Origin: Gossypium raimondii
Lineage: Eukaryota > Streptophyta > Magnoliopsida > Malvales > Malvaceae
Direction: 5' to 3'
Assembly: GCF_025698545.1 (NCBI RefSeq)
Contig: NC_068571.1
Span: 49,819,733-49,883,732, forward strand
DNA: 64,000 bases
The position numbers and the translations under genes were made by a program. Of the stretch, positions 23,076 to 33,640 are shown in pieces; the stretch's first letter is position 1, and each line of letters begins with the position of its first letter. A model generated the notes under the pieces. It searched no databases and was not told the origin of the DNA. It worked only from the letters and a program-made list of their open reading frames with translations.

Positions 23076-23499
23076 TGAATGCTTTGAATTTTAGGTTAAG
23101 TTGATATTATCTAACATATCTTTGGAATTTTAAATTTGCATAATGTGGTTATCAAAGTTTGATACAGGCTTATGATTAAGAACTATATTACTTTGTATTA
23201 AAAATGATTATACATAGTGTTATTCTTAAGACACAAATGTCTTACACGTAAGATGAGGAGGATCCAACCGCACTTCACAAAGAATGAATGAGATCCAAAC
23301 ATTGGACCTTATAAGAAACATTCTTAGTTCAATTGACTAAACTTTTGCAAATTAAAGTGTAAAGGAGCAGATTCCTTTTTGTCATGTTATGGTTTCCCTT
23401 GACTAGTTTGGTTCTTATCTGGATTGATGAAGTATTTGGCTTTAGTTGCATATATTATTTCCTATGTCTAAACCTATAGAAAGTAAATTATAAATGTTT
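23076..23499. other. Gene-free spacer
   Basis: Nothing coding or repeated recognised between the LINE remnant and the MITE. Confidence 0.4.
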
Positions 23500-24060
23500 G
23501 GGTAAACTATCAAAATAGTCATTTTTGTTTATTTTAAATTACATTTTAGTTACTTATATTTGAAATATTATGTTTTAGTCACTTATATTATCGTGTTGTA
23601 ACATTTCAATCACTTAGCGTTAATTGCCGTTAACGGTAAGCTAACGTAATACGTTAAATCATCATTTCAAACGAAAATTTTGTTAAATTATACAATTGGT
23701 CCTATATTTTTTTCATTTTGAGCAATTTAATTTTTTTTCTTTTACGTTAAAAGAGATGAAGAAGCGAAGAGAATGGAATTTTTTATAAAAAAAGAGAAAG
23801 TTAAAAGAACATAAAAGAAAAAATTAAATTACTCAAAACGAAAAATATGAGACAAATTGTATAATTTAACCTAAAATTTTATTTGAAATGATAATTTGAT
23901 ATGCTACGTTATCTTACCATTACACGTTAATGACAATTAATAGCTCAATTACTAAAATGTTACAATACGTTAACGTAGTGACTAAAACGTAACATTTCAA
24001 GCACAAGTGACTAAAATGTAATCGGAGAAAAATAAAAGTGACTATTTTGGTAGTTTACCT
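23500..24060. mobile_element. Mutator-like MITE, family 2, with perfect 9-base target duplication
   Basis: Inverted ends: left GGGTAAACTATCAAAATAGTC, right reversed AGGTAAACTACCAAAATAGTC, continuing for well over 150 bases so that the whole element is nearly palindromic. TAAATGTTT occurs directly on both sides (23491-23499 and 24061-24069). No coding sequence. The same family occurs at 58595-59069, and a single arm at about 33850-34134. It lies about 230 bases beyond the stop of the PPR gene. Confidence 0.88.
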
Positions 24061-24290
24061 TAAATGTTTACAAATTACTCTTAAAAATAAACAACAATAA
24101 TTCTTGAAAAATAAATTTAACTACAAAGGGTCACTTTATGTGTTTTGTTATTTAATTTCAAAATTTTAATTTTATTTACAATTCACAATTAAGTTAATTT
24201 CATATTCATATTCAATCATACTTTCTAATAAATTAAACTAAAGAAAATTTTGGTTGATCATTTCAGTGAACTAAACATTAAGCGTATCCT

Positions 24291-26498
24291 TCAGAAATTA
24301 CCTGCACTCAGCAGCTTTGCATCACAAGACTCACATGGCTCATCAAAATCAGATATTAAAATATCTAAACCAGTATCGGTATCTAACCATGTTATTTCCT
24401 CCATCAATTCCCCTAACATTTGATATATCTCTTTACAAAGAGGATGTGACTGATCTTCAGCATTGAAAGCATGGACCTGATTCTTAATCTCTATCCAACT
24501 CCAACCAGGAACCTTTTTAACTCCCCTCTCTCGCATCAACCTTGTTAAATTAGCTTTTTCATCCCATCTCCTTAGGTGTCCATACAGGTGAGAGAGTAGA
24601 ACATAGGTGCAATGCTCTTCAGGCTCTAATTCTAGCAGATGGCTTGCTACCTGGGTAGCTAATTCTATGTCACCACACACTCTACAGGCACCCAACAATG
24701 TCTTCCACACCATTGCATCAGGCTTAAATGGCATTGATTCAATTAAGGTTCTTGCCTCACCTAGTCGCCTAGCTCGCCCCAATAGATCAACTGCACAAGC
24801 ATAGTGCTCCATACGTGGTGGGATTCCATAATCAGATTCCATAGATTTCAGAAAATTTAAGCCTTCTTCCACAAGACCAATATGACTACATGCAGTAAGA
24901 ACCGCAACAAACGTTATATGATCGAGCCTCACCTTTCTGTCTCTCATCAGGAAGAATAGGTCAAGGGCAATACTGCCCTGCCCATTTTGTGCATAGCCGA
25001 AAATTAATGAATTCCAAGCAATTGAACTGTCATTGGGAGTCTCTTCAAAGGATTTTCGAGCATCTTCGATTATCCCACACTTCGAGTACAAGAAAATCAA
25101 TGCACTTGCCACAAAATCATTAGTCTCGAAGCCCGACTTAATTGCCAAGACATGAACCTGCCGACCTAATTGAAGTGTCGCTAAATCAGCGCAAGATCTA
25201 AGGACAGCAGAAAAGGCATAGTGGTCAATCTCTACCATCAAAGATCTCATTTGACCAAAAAGTTTCAAGGCGTCTTCATTCAATCCAATCTGGGAAAACC
25301 CAGTCAAAATGGAGTTCCAAGAGACACGATCCTTCAATTCCATGGACTCGAATAATTTTAAAGCTTCTCCCATGGAAGTATTATTCGACTTAAGGTACAT
25401 TGCTATTAGTGCATTGGAAATAGGCACCAAGTACTCCAATCCCCTTTTAATAACTACGGCATGCAAGGATTGTCCATGACTTTTGTGTGCTTTTTCAAAA
25501 CAACCACTAAGGATACTAGTGTAAGTATATATATCTGGTTCGAACCCCAACCTTTGCATATCTAGAAAAAGTTGAAAGCCCAGTTCTTCTTCCTCATGAA
25601 CCAAGTAAGCAGCTAGCATGGAATTCCAGGTTACTAAATCACGCATGCCAACTGCACCATCAAACACTTTTCTACCATCTCTGATTGAACCGCACTCTGA
25701 ATATGCTGTTATCATCGCATTGCATACAGTATTATCAAATGCAAGCCCATGTTTTACAATCTTGCCATGAATTTGAATTGTCAGCTTATAAAACTCAATA
25801 TCATCGAGCAATGTAAGAAGCGGAGCAAATGTGCCATCCTCAGCCCTCACTCCCTCCTTCTCCATACAATGTAAAAGCCAAAATGCAGTGCTACGATCAC
25901 CCACTTTTGAAAACCCAGCAATCAAAGCATTCCATGAGACGGAATTAGGTTCGGGTAAGTATTCAAAAACCGTATAAGCATCTTCAACTTTCTCGCACTT
26001 GGCATACATATCCAAAAGAGCACTCCCTGCATACACATTTTCCTCATAACCCATCTTAATAACGATAGAATGTAGCTGTTGGCCAACTTCAAGTCTATAA
26101 GCGGAAGCCACGCCCTTAAGCAAACTCCCAAAGGAATAGCCATCAAAATCAAAATCACATATTCTCATGTTTTTTAGAATTTTGCATGCTGTCTCTAAAT
26201 TCCCACAATTTACAAACCCAGCAATCATCGTGTTCCAAGAAACTGTGTCTCTGTGCGGAATTTCGTCGAACAACTTGCGAGCGATATGTAACTCTTTCCA
26301 TCTCGTATAGGCGTTTAAGATTTTGTTGGCAGTGTAAACATCGGCAAGAGTCCCCAACTTGAGAGCGTGACAATGAGTCGTCAAAACCTTGTAAAACGCG
26401 TAAGCAGAGCTCTGGATGAGTGAGTTCAAGGGCCGCCTCATACATGGGTAACTATTTTCTTCTACCTGTAACCTGTTCCTCAAGCAGTTAATCTCCAA
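24291..26498 (-). CDS. Pentatricopeptide repeat protein, E subclass
   Basis: Intronless frame of 735 residues. Successive PPR motifs of the P-L-S pattern fill about residues 40-620, with recurrent VSWNTMIAGF, VSWNALIAGF and VSWNSILTGF blocks. The E region follows (LLELEPEEHCTYVLLSHLYG, then WSWIEIKNQVHAFNAEDQSH at about 675-695). There is no DYW deaminase domain, so it is of the E/E+ type. Such proteins bind one RNA sequence in mitochondria or plastids and usually specify a C-to-U editing site, recruiting a deaminase from another protein. Order and sequence resemble Arabidopsis At3g25970 (from memory). The intronless structure is normal for the family. Organelle and RNA target cannot be read from the sequence. 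The first Met of the frame is used; Met20 is possible. Confidence 0.93.
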   Translation of the reverse strand: MEINCLRNRLQVEENSYPCMRRPLNSLIQSSAYAFYKVLTTHCHALKLGTLADVYTANKILNAYTRWKELHIARKLFDEIPHRDTVSWNTMIAGFVNCGNLETACKILKNMRICDFDFDGYSFGSLLKGVASAYRLEVGQQLHSIVIKMGYEENVYAGSALLDMYAKCEKVEDAYTVFEYLPEPNSVSWNALIAGFSKVGDRSTAFWLLHCMEKEGVRAEDGTFAPLLTLLDDIEFYKLTIQIHGKIVKHGLAFDNTVCNAMITAYSECGSIRDGRKVFDGAVGMRDLVTWNSMLAAYLVHEEEELGFQLFLDMQRLGFEPDIYTYTSILSGCFEKAHKSHGQSLHAVVIKRGLEYLVPISNALIAMYLKSNNTSMGEALKLFESMELKDRVSWNSILTGFSQIGLNEDALKLFGQMRSLMVEIDHYAFSAVLRSCADLATLQLGRQVHVLAIKSGFETNDFVASALIFLYSKCGIIEDARKSFEETPNDSSIAWNSLIFGYAQNGQGSIALDLFFLMRDRKVRLDHITFVAVLTACSHIGLVEEGLNFLKSMESDYGIPPRMEHYACAVDLLGRARRLGEARTLIESMPFKPDAMVWKTLLGACRVCGDIELATQVASHLLELEPEEHCTYVLLSHLYGHLRRWDEKANLTRLMRERGVKKVPGWSWIEIKNQVHAFNAEDQSHPLCKEIYQMLGELMEEITWLDTDTGLDILISDFDEPCESCDAKLLSAGNF

Positions 26499-26837
26499 AG
26501 AGATGAAAAAATAAGGATGAAGTGATAAAAGACCTTAATTCATAAAATCGTTTGTTGCCGTCAAGATTTCTGGCCCTAATCGAAATTTTTTCTTCAAGTT
26601 TTGACAAAAGAAAAATGCACAAACTCATTTACCTTTAGGCCTTGCGCTAGCCAATAATTACGGTATGAATTAATCCTGCTACATATACGCTCTTCACTAT
26701 CTTCTTGATGTTATTTTAACAAAATTGATAAGGTAATTTACATGGTAACTCGTTCAATTTATCAACTCCCATTTAGGTCATAAATTTTTAATTTCATCAA
26801 ATTAAACCATTAAATTTTAGGTTATAGAATTTTAATT
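26499..26837. other. Upstream flank of the PPR gene
   Basis: Presumed promoter and leader of the PPR gene (minus). No element recognised. Confidence 0.4.
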
Positions 26838-27190
26838 GGGATAAATATCAAATTTATACATAAACTTTAGTCTAATATGCAATTTTATACATAAATTTTG
26901 ATTTGATTCAACTATATACATGAAACTTGAATTGTGATCCATATGTATACATAAAACTTTGATTTTGATTCATTTGGACATATTTAAAGAAATGGATACA
27001 AACATTTATTCCATATCGGATTAATATAATTGTTCGTGTATGTAATATGTCAATGTAAGACGATGTTTGTTAATGATTTGTGAAAATTGTATCAAATCAA
27101 AACTTCATGTATAAAATCATCCAAAATCAAAGTTCATGTATGACATTACACATTGAACTAAAAGTCATGTATAGTTTTGATATTTATCTC
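26838..27190. mobile_element. Mutator-like MITE, 353 bases
   Basis: Left end GGGATAAATATCAAATTTAT, right reversed GAGATAAATATCAAAACTAT, with inverted similarity continuing about 100 bases. Flanking 9-mers ATTTTAATT (26829-26837) and TTTTTAATT (27191-27199) match at 8 of 9. No coding sequence. It sits about 340 bases upstream of the PPR start, in its likely promoter. Confidence 0.8.
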
Positions 27191-27623
27191 TTTTTAATTT
27201 CATCAAATTAAATCATTAAATTTGCCAACAGTATTAGGGAGCAATAGTTAAAGTCTCTTGTGGACATCTTTATAATCGAGCAATGGTTAAAGCCTATTGT
27301 TGACACCTTTATAACCGAGCAATGATTCTCTTTGACACCCCTAATAATGATGTGTTAAACCCTATTGGTGTAATTTCCCTCTCCAAATTTGTAATTTGAC
27401 TTTGTAAAAGAATAATTTTTAAAAAAAATCTCTAATCTAGATACAAAGCTTTTAATAAATTGAAGATAAAATTATATGTAATATTTTATAATAATAGTTA
27501 TTAAAAATAAAATAATTAATAATATGTTAAAATTAAATTCATTAATTTTTTTATTTTTATAAAAAAACAAATTAAATTATTTTTAATAAATTTTCAAGTT
27601 TTCTTGTTCTCAAAAAAATTTAA
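27191..27623. other. AT-rich spacer
   Basis: No gene or repeat recognised. Confidence 0.4.
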
Positions 27624-27786
27624 GGTAAATTACACTAAAAGTCACCTTAAAATAGCGATGTTTTTATTTTAGTCACTCTAAATTTATTTTTTTATCAATT
27701 TAGTCACTACCATTAGAAAAATTATTCATAATAACCATTCCGCGGTAAAACCCTTAACCAATTACTAACGGTATCATCACAAAGAG

Positions 27787-28075
27787 TATTAACAATGGCT
27801 CACCATCACAAATCATGGTTCTTGATGCTAAAAAATGCCAGAATGTAGCAATTGTGCTCAATTCTCTAGCTCTCTCTCTTAGAGATCTCTTTGATGCCCT
27901 CAATGAAGGCCAATGTCTTGAGGCAGAAACTCTTGAAAAGCTCATGAGAATTGCCACCACTAAAGAAGAACAGTCCCAAATCCTTAATTTTGATGGTGAT
28001 CCAACACTTGCTGATGCTGAATTTTTTTGTTCCACATTTTAAAAGCTCTTCCATAACCTTCATACGTGAGCTTCT
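27787..28075 (+). pseudogene. Captured formin FH2-domain exon fragment
   Basis: From about 27797 the frame reads PSQIMVLDAKKCQNVAIVL, then ALNEGQ, LMRIATTKEEQSQILNFDGD and LADAEFF, which is a central stretch of the FH2 domain of class I plant formins (expected form: lDPKKsQNiAIvL...RIAPTKEEe...GD...LadAE). After 28027 a one-base change in a T-run shifts the frame; the other frame continues FLFHILKALP with a stop after it. The piece is about 95 residues, corresponding to one internal exon plus edges, with none of the rest of a formin around it. It lies directly inside the left end of the Mutator-like element, so it is best read as a transposon-captured host fragment. The ATG at 27815 is an internal Met and not a true start. 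Confidence 0.8.
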
Positions 28076-29157
28076 ATAGCTTGATGGGGATACAGGGCTT
28101 AAAAAACTATGTTAATTTCTTTTAACCGATGCTGCATTGTGTCTCATAAAGTTATATGGCTGACAATATATTATAGATAGATACTATAGTAAAATGACTT
28201 CGTGACTAAATGAATTTTAATAGCTGAAAAAATAGAATTTAATTATAAATCATTTGAGTCCTAATTATACATGTTCAATCGATCATTCCGCTAACTAATT
28301 GAATGAACGAAAATGAATAGAAATAATGAAGTTAGAGAAATGAGTTTTCTCACTTAGTATAAAAATGACTTATAGAATTAATTTAAGGTTTTCGATTTAT
28401 TATTTATTTAATTATAATTAAATAATTAAAGTTCTAAAACGGAATTAACTTTATCATTATGAATTCATTGAATATGAAAATTAAATATATTTCTTAAGTT
28501 CTTTTATGATAAGTATAAAGTTGTCATGAATTTAACGAAATTAGAAATGAGTTGAGAAAATTAATTAATTAAAATTTTAATTTAATTAATAAAATAAATA
28601 ATATTTATTTTGGGAATAAAAATAAATATTGGGTTGGATTAAATTATAAAGCAATTGATTAAAAGTTTAAGGAACACATATAATTGGACTCAATAAATCG
28701 AGTTCCAATCATCTCGCATAAACAATATACTTATCCATCGAGGATTCTTCTATCTCTCCTATACATAAATGACATTGGTATAGTTATAAATATAAGTTTT
28801 ACATTCAAGTTTTATATGTTATTATTCTATCATAAAGTAGTGAGAATTTATTTTTAAGAATAAATTTATTTTTGGGAATTATCATTTTACCGATTTCTAT
28901 TGAGATTATTACTTTCTTATTGAGAGTAATTAAATTATTTTTTGTTTTGTGTTGGTTCGTATTGTTTGAGTCCATATTTGACGCAAACTGAGGTATGAGA
29001 ATACAAAAAAAGTTATTCGGTTAAAAGTCGATAACAATATAAATAATTTTCGAAAAAATATTTATTACTCTAAATATCACAAATTAACTCGAATTTTACT
29101 ATAATTAAAAACTGCTTTTTTAACCAAAACATCCACCGAAAGAACCATTAGTAAAAC

Positions 29158-29322
29158 TTAAAAAGCTTGAAACTTTAAAAACAACAAAGCACTTTCTATT
29201 TGATGTTTACTGATAAGAAAGAAAGCGAGTGGCAACGTGAGGAAGACTATGATCAGCATCAGTACATAAAAAGCCTTATCTTGAAAATGGTGAAGGCGAA
29301 GCTTGGGAGGCACTTTACGCAT
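29158..29322 (-). other. Exon-like open frame with a transmembrane segment
   Basis: Minus-strand ATG at 29322 opens a 54-residue frame: a basic start (MRKVPPKLRLHHFQDK) then a hydrophobic helix (AFYVLMLIIVFLTLPLAFF). A donor-like A|GTAAAC follows the helix at about 29205, and the sequence before the ATG is pyrimidine-rich like a plant leader. This looks like the first exon of a type II or single-pass membrane protein (Golgi enzymes often start this way), but I do not recognise the gene. Its place just inside the right end of the Mutator-like element suggests a second captured fragment. Expression is unknown. Confidence 0.4.
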
Positions 29323-29585
29323 AATGGGAAGTGGGTAAAGAGGTTGAAATTCCCAAGGTTAGCAAGAGTGTGCTAGTGGAAATATAAGGGGGAGTTGGGA
29401 GGTGAAGCAAGGGTTGGGTGGTGGAAGAAGAGAAGTAAAAAAAAAAAAAAAAAAAATCCATTAAAGTTTAATGGTTGCATTCCAACAATTTTTTTAATGA
29501 TAGTGATTAAATTGATAAAAAAAAATTTAAAGCGACAAAAATAGGAATAACACTATTATAAAGTGACTTGCAGTATAATTTAGCC

Positions 29586-30090
29586 AAAATTTATGTTAAT
29601 TTATGAATTTAATGTTTTTAAAAATAATTTATTGTTAACCATTAAAAGTTATTTTATATAATTTTGTTTTAAATCATCAAAATTTGCCAACTTTTGAATC
29701 TAATTGATATTCAATCTAGATTTCAAGTCCTGCCATAACAAAATTTATGTGAAAATTTTAATTAAAAATTAAAATTAGTGACAAAATCCGAAAATTTTAA
29801 TCAAAATTCTAGCCATATTTTTAAGAAAAGCAAATTTTAACGTTCATTTATATAATGATAGAAAAATTGCAGCTTAATCCTTATTTATTTCATCATCCAA
29901 CTAGGTCCATTAGATTTCTCCAAAAATATACAAGCTAGACGACAACATCACATAGACAAAATTTACCTGTATATATCAGATGTAATATAGACATTATTAC
30001 AAGCTCAAGAGCCTTAATTTGGACAACTAAGTCTGCAATATTAATATCATATGTAATATGTATGTCTATATATATAGGATATATCTGCAC
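29586..30090. other. 3' flank of the peroxidase gene
   Basis: AT-rich; presumably contains the peroxidase 3' untranslated region near 30000-30090. No other feature. Confidence 0.4.
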
Positions 30091-31395
30091 CTAATTAGCA
30101 AAAGAACAAGACTGTCGGATTTCCCCTTCATCATCTGTTTTCACTCCAATGGTAGTGAGCTTCAAGAATGAGTCCCTCCAACTCTGGAAAAAGGTTTCTT
30201 GGTCATTTGCAAATGCTTCTACTCTTGCACTGGTTCTTTCATCCTCTACAAGAACCGAGTCCGATTGAAATAACCCCTTGTGACCCAATAGATTGATGTA
30301 ATACTGATTATCAAACGCAAAGGATGTTTCGGGATCATTGTTTACGGTTTTAGACGCGCTTGAACCCGATGGACACTTTTTCATGAGCTCTTTTGCATAG
30401 GTATTGTCTAAGGATGTGTCAATCAAGGTGAGATTTCCCTTGGAGTCCATTTGAAATCGATCACTGAATGCATTACAATGAGCTACTCCTATAGTATGAG
30501 CACCTGTAAAAGCAAGCCATTAAAGCAACTTTTGGTTTAGTGTGCTAATGGCAGTCAAAAGGGGTTTTGAATGAAATACCTGATAGAGTAACAAGGTCAT
30601 CTAAAGACAAGCCTTTAGAATTGAAGAGCCTTATCATTTCAATCATGGTAAAACTTGTATCTACAATATTGGATCTAACATTTGCAGCATCGGATATTCT
30701 CCCATCTCTCCTTCCTGTTGGAATCTCGAATGCAGGTCCACCTGCCTTTCAAAAACCACTACTATATTTAGTCCCTCAACTGAAGATTTCATTTGCAAGC
30801 AGATATGGCAGAGTAAAATGAAGATGAAGATTAGAGATTTTACTGTAACAACTGCATCTCTAGCAGCCAAGGCAACAATATCAGCACAAGAAACGGTCTC
30901 TGGACAGAAGATTTCGAGCACGCTTTTAGCCGAATCGATAACCGAAAATCCTCCAAGAGAGGTATTTGCTGGATCACTTCTCTCAGTTCCATTTCCTTGT
31001 AACAGTACTGATGCATCACAACCCTGAACATGACAGGCAAACTAATACAATCATAATCACGACTTTGGCAAGGATGTTCAAAAATTATCCAAGAAGATAT
31101 CATGCAAGATGCAACTTTCATGGTGATAAAAGGCATTTAACCAAATATTGGAACTGACCTCCACGAAACAGTCGTGGAACAAGAGGCGCAGTAGTTTCCC
31201 GGGAATGGTCGGATCAGAAGAGGAAGCTGACCTGACCATGTTGCTGACAATGAGCTCCGCAGTAGGACATGAACTTGCATAGAAGTTGATCGAGAGGCTA
31301 GCGTGCAAAGGCGAGGCAGCAAAAGAGAACAAAACAAGAATGAGAAGAGTGCAACGATTTGGTGTTGGGCAAGAGACAGTAATCTTCATCTCCAT
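30091..31395 (-). CDS. Class III secretory peroxidase (PER46-like)
   Basis: Four exons on the minus strand: 31395-31159, 31023-30844, 30745-30580 and 30503-30091, joining in phase to 331 residues. Exon 3 is 166 bases, the usual length in this family. Start chosen at Met (31395), which opens a signal peptide; the frame extends 22 residues further to an upstream ATG at 31461, giving an unusually long leader. Distal heme-pocket residues are in [35 protein letters not shown] follows; the proximal His is in SGAHTIGVAHC. Conserved disulphide cysteines are visible up to the C-terminal SCSFAN. These enzymes are exported to the wall and use hydrogen peroxide to oxidise phenolics. GNGTERSD and SLGGFSVIDS resemble Arabidopsis PER46 (At4g31760), whose neighbour there is MGD1, as here. 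Confidence 0.93.
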
Positions 31396-32190
31396 TGAGG
31401 CCCTGATTGTCAGCATAAACTGCATAACTAGTTCTACTCTGGTCTTTGCTCTATAATTCACACTGATTTACATTTACTGATACATTTGTTGTAAGAGGTG
31501 ATCAATAGTCAACTAGCCAAAGGTTGCCATGCCCCATGAATTTACTCTATTTAAACCTGCATTTATGACCTTAGGCTGATGTCAGAGTGGTAGATGAGTT
31601 AAAACTCGTGCATTTAGTTACATTTGGCCAAGCAAACATTTAAAGATCACTTCCAACTTCACCCCATAGTCTCAAAAATAAAGCATGGCTCAGTTCCTGC
31701 CCGCCGTTTGCCTGCACGATAAGAATTTAAAAGATTAGATACTATTAATGGATTATCCGACAAAATAGACCGGGATTTATGCACATTTAAGATCACTTCC
31801 AACTTCACCCCATAGTCTTAAATCGCAACGATAATGTATTTTCTTTTCTGTTGATTTATTAACTAAACCGAAGTAACGCAATCATCACCATCAACGACCA
31901 AGAAGCAAACTCGAGCAAGCAGTGAGAAACACAAGTCATAAATATCTTGACATCAAAAAGCTTGTGATATTTCCAGTTCATTTATCCTAGGAAAGTTCTG
32001 CAATTAGTCAAACACCAAAGATAAGTTGAGAGTAAGTCGATAGATTACCAGTCTAAAGAACTGAAGGAAACAAATTACACATGGAAAGCAGTGTACAAAT
32101 TCTCATAACATACGACGCCAATATATGTGCTAAAGTGAATTGAATTGAGAGGCTGCAAATTCAAGAGACTAGCTTCAATTTTTTTATTCA
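31396..32190. other. Upstream flank of the peroxidase with a 36-base direct repeat
   Basis: Presumed peroxidase promoter. A direct repeat (AGATCACTTCCAACTTCACC core) occurs at about 31637-31672 and 31783-31818, nearly identical. No gene. Confidence 0.5.
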
Positions 32191-32310
32191 ACCTTCAAGG
32201 ACACCCATCTCCTTTGCTGAGAGGCCACCGAGATTGGGGTAGACATCTTCTTCGTTCATGCTCATCTTTGCAAGAGCTCTGGTGGCATCTTCTTCAAGGA
32301 TTCCTCCGTG
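32191..32310 (-). pseudogene. Relic of a MAPR (membrane-associated progesterone receptor-like) gene
   Basis: Minus strand: an acceptor-like TTTTAG is followed by a 40-codon frame HGGILEEDATRALAKMSMNE then EDVYPNLGGLSAKEMGVLEG, ending at TGA where Trp is expected (family: LNDWETKF). It matches the second half of the cytochrome b5-like heme/steroid-binding domain of MAPR2-type proteins (At2g24940). The region matching YAMFAG is shortened. Neither the first half of the domain nor the C-terminal tail is recognisable nearby. It is probably a dead remnant of a gene once present here. Confidence 0.72.
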
Positions 32311-33085
32311 CTAAAATGTTGAATTTACGAATATTTGAATCCCCAAATCTGTAATAACTAAAAGTTACCCAAATCCAGTGGTTTGGGAAAAGAAGTAACC
32401 ATATATATCATCCCAATAATACAAAAAAATGTTACCTTGAACATAAATTGTGGATAGAAATCCATTAGCAAGTAAAAGGAAATTGTGACAATCCTACATC
32501 CCTTATCATGCTGTGCTACACTACAAGTGCATGATTGTTAAAAAGAAAAGCTATGGTTGGTTTCTTCTCTATCTTAAGGAGACATTAAGTTAAAATTTCC
32601 GAGTTCCACCAGACTTCATAAGTTACTTCTACTCAGCACCTCAAGGCATTGGTCAGAGAATCAAAGATGATTAATTATTGCAGAAGAATACCCCCCCCCC
32701 CACCCGAATATTCAACCTCCTGAAATATCAATTTAAAGCTAGAGTCAGTAGAAGGATCTGAAGAAAGCATTGATAAAAACAACATTAGACAATGGCAGCC
32801 CAATATCTTAAGCAAGAATTAACACTTTTGTTAAGTCTATGTGCATGTATATAAATGACCATTAGTAGGCACCTACTCTCCCTCACTGAACAGAAATTCA
32901 TAACGAAAAATATTATATGATTATTGGTTTAGATGGTCAGAGCTGTTGACTATGGATTTTTCATATACCCACCACCACTAACATTTCACATAGGCTGTAG
33001 GTTTTAGTTTATTGTGGGATTGTGCTGAATCCTTCAAGAAAAGGAATTGAGCATTAACTTTGCTAGATGAGGTGGGGGTAAGGAT
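32311..33085. other. Gene-free spacer
   Basis: No gene. Contains a run of C at about 32692-32701. Confidence 0.4.
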
Positions 33086-33640
33086 TAAGGGTGAGCAAAA
33101 TCCGATTCGATTCGAAAAATTCGATAAAAAAATTAAATTTTAAATTAAATAGTTCGAGTTATTTGAGTTAATCAAGTTATTCGGATCAACTCGAATAAAA
33201 AATTAAGTTTTTCGGTTTAACTCAAATATGAATTACACAATTCTAGTTATCTAAAATCCGAATAAAAAAGACAAAACTACATCGTTTTAATAAATATTTA
33301 CTTCTCTAAAGTTAAAAGTTAAAACCATTAAGTTAAAAAGTAAAAACACATCGTTTTGATAAATATTTACTCATTAAGTTAAAAGGCAAAACTATTATAT
33401 TTTTATATAGTTAAACAATCTTGTACTTCGTCTACTAGTTAAATAACATTGAGTATAAGTAATAAGATTCATTAACTCGACTTGATTCAAAATTTTTTTG
33501 ACTCGATTCGATTCGATTCGATTAAAAAAATTTCAAATTGAGTTTAGTTGCTAAAATAGGAGTCATCAACTCGACTAACTCAAATTTTTTTTACTTAATT
33601 CGACCCGACTCAATCGATTACTCAGATAAAACCAGTCTAA
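33086..33640. repeat. GATTCGATTCGA-rich dispersed repeat
   Basis: Begins AAGGGTGAGCAAAATCCGAT and is full of TTCGAGTT/AACTCGA words, ending in the opposite orientation (GACTCAATCGATTACTCAG). Inside, a segment with ACATCGTTTTGATAAATATT is duplicated (near 33282 and 33347). It looks like a degraded non-autonomous DNA transposon of a kind common in plants; superfamily not determined. Similar vocabulary recurs at about 56870-57860. Confidence 0.5.

Larger units (their letters stand above)
27624..29585. mobile_element. Probable Pack-MULE (Mutator-like element carrying host exons)
   Basis: Inverted ends of about 110 bases: left GGTAAATTACACTAAAAGTC, right reversed GGCTAAATTATACTGCAAGTC. Flanking 9-mers are AAAATTTAA (27615-27623) and AAAATTTAT (29586-29594), 8 of 9 identical, the Mutator target size. 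No transposase. Just inside the left end is an exon of a formin FH2 domain (plus strand); just inside the right end is a minus-strand exon-like segment of an unknown membrane protein. The centre (about 28100-29130) is AT-rich and may be a separate later insertion. The related empty element at 58040-58488 has the same kind of ends without captured sequence. Confidence 0.78.

Noticed and set aside
27815-28042. Treating the FH2 piece as an intact small gene
   Set aside because: The ATG is an internal Met of the FH2 domain, both sides of the domain are missing and the frame breaks at the end.
30567-31157. Plus-strand frames across the peroxidase
   Set aside because: Antisense shadows of peroxidase exons and introns.
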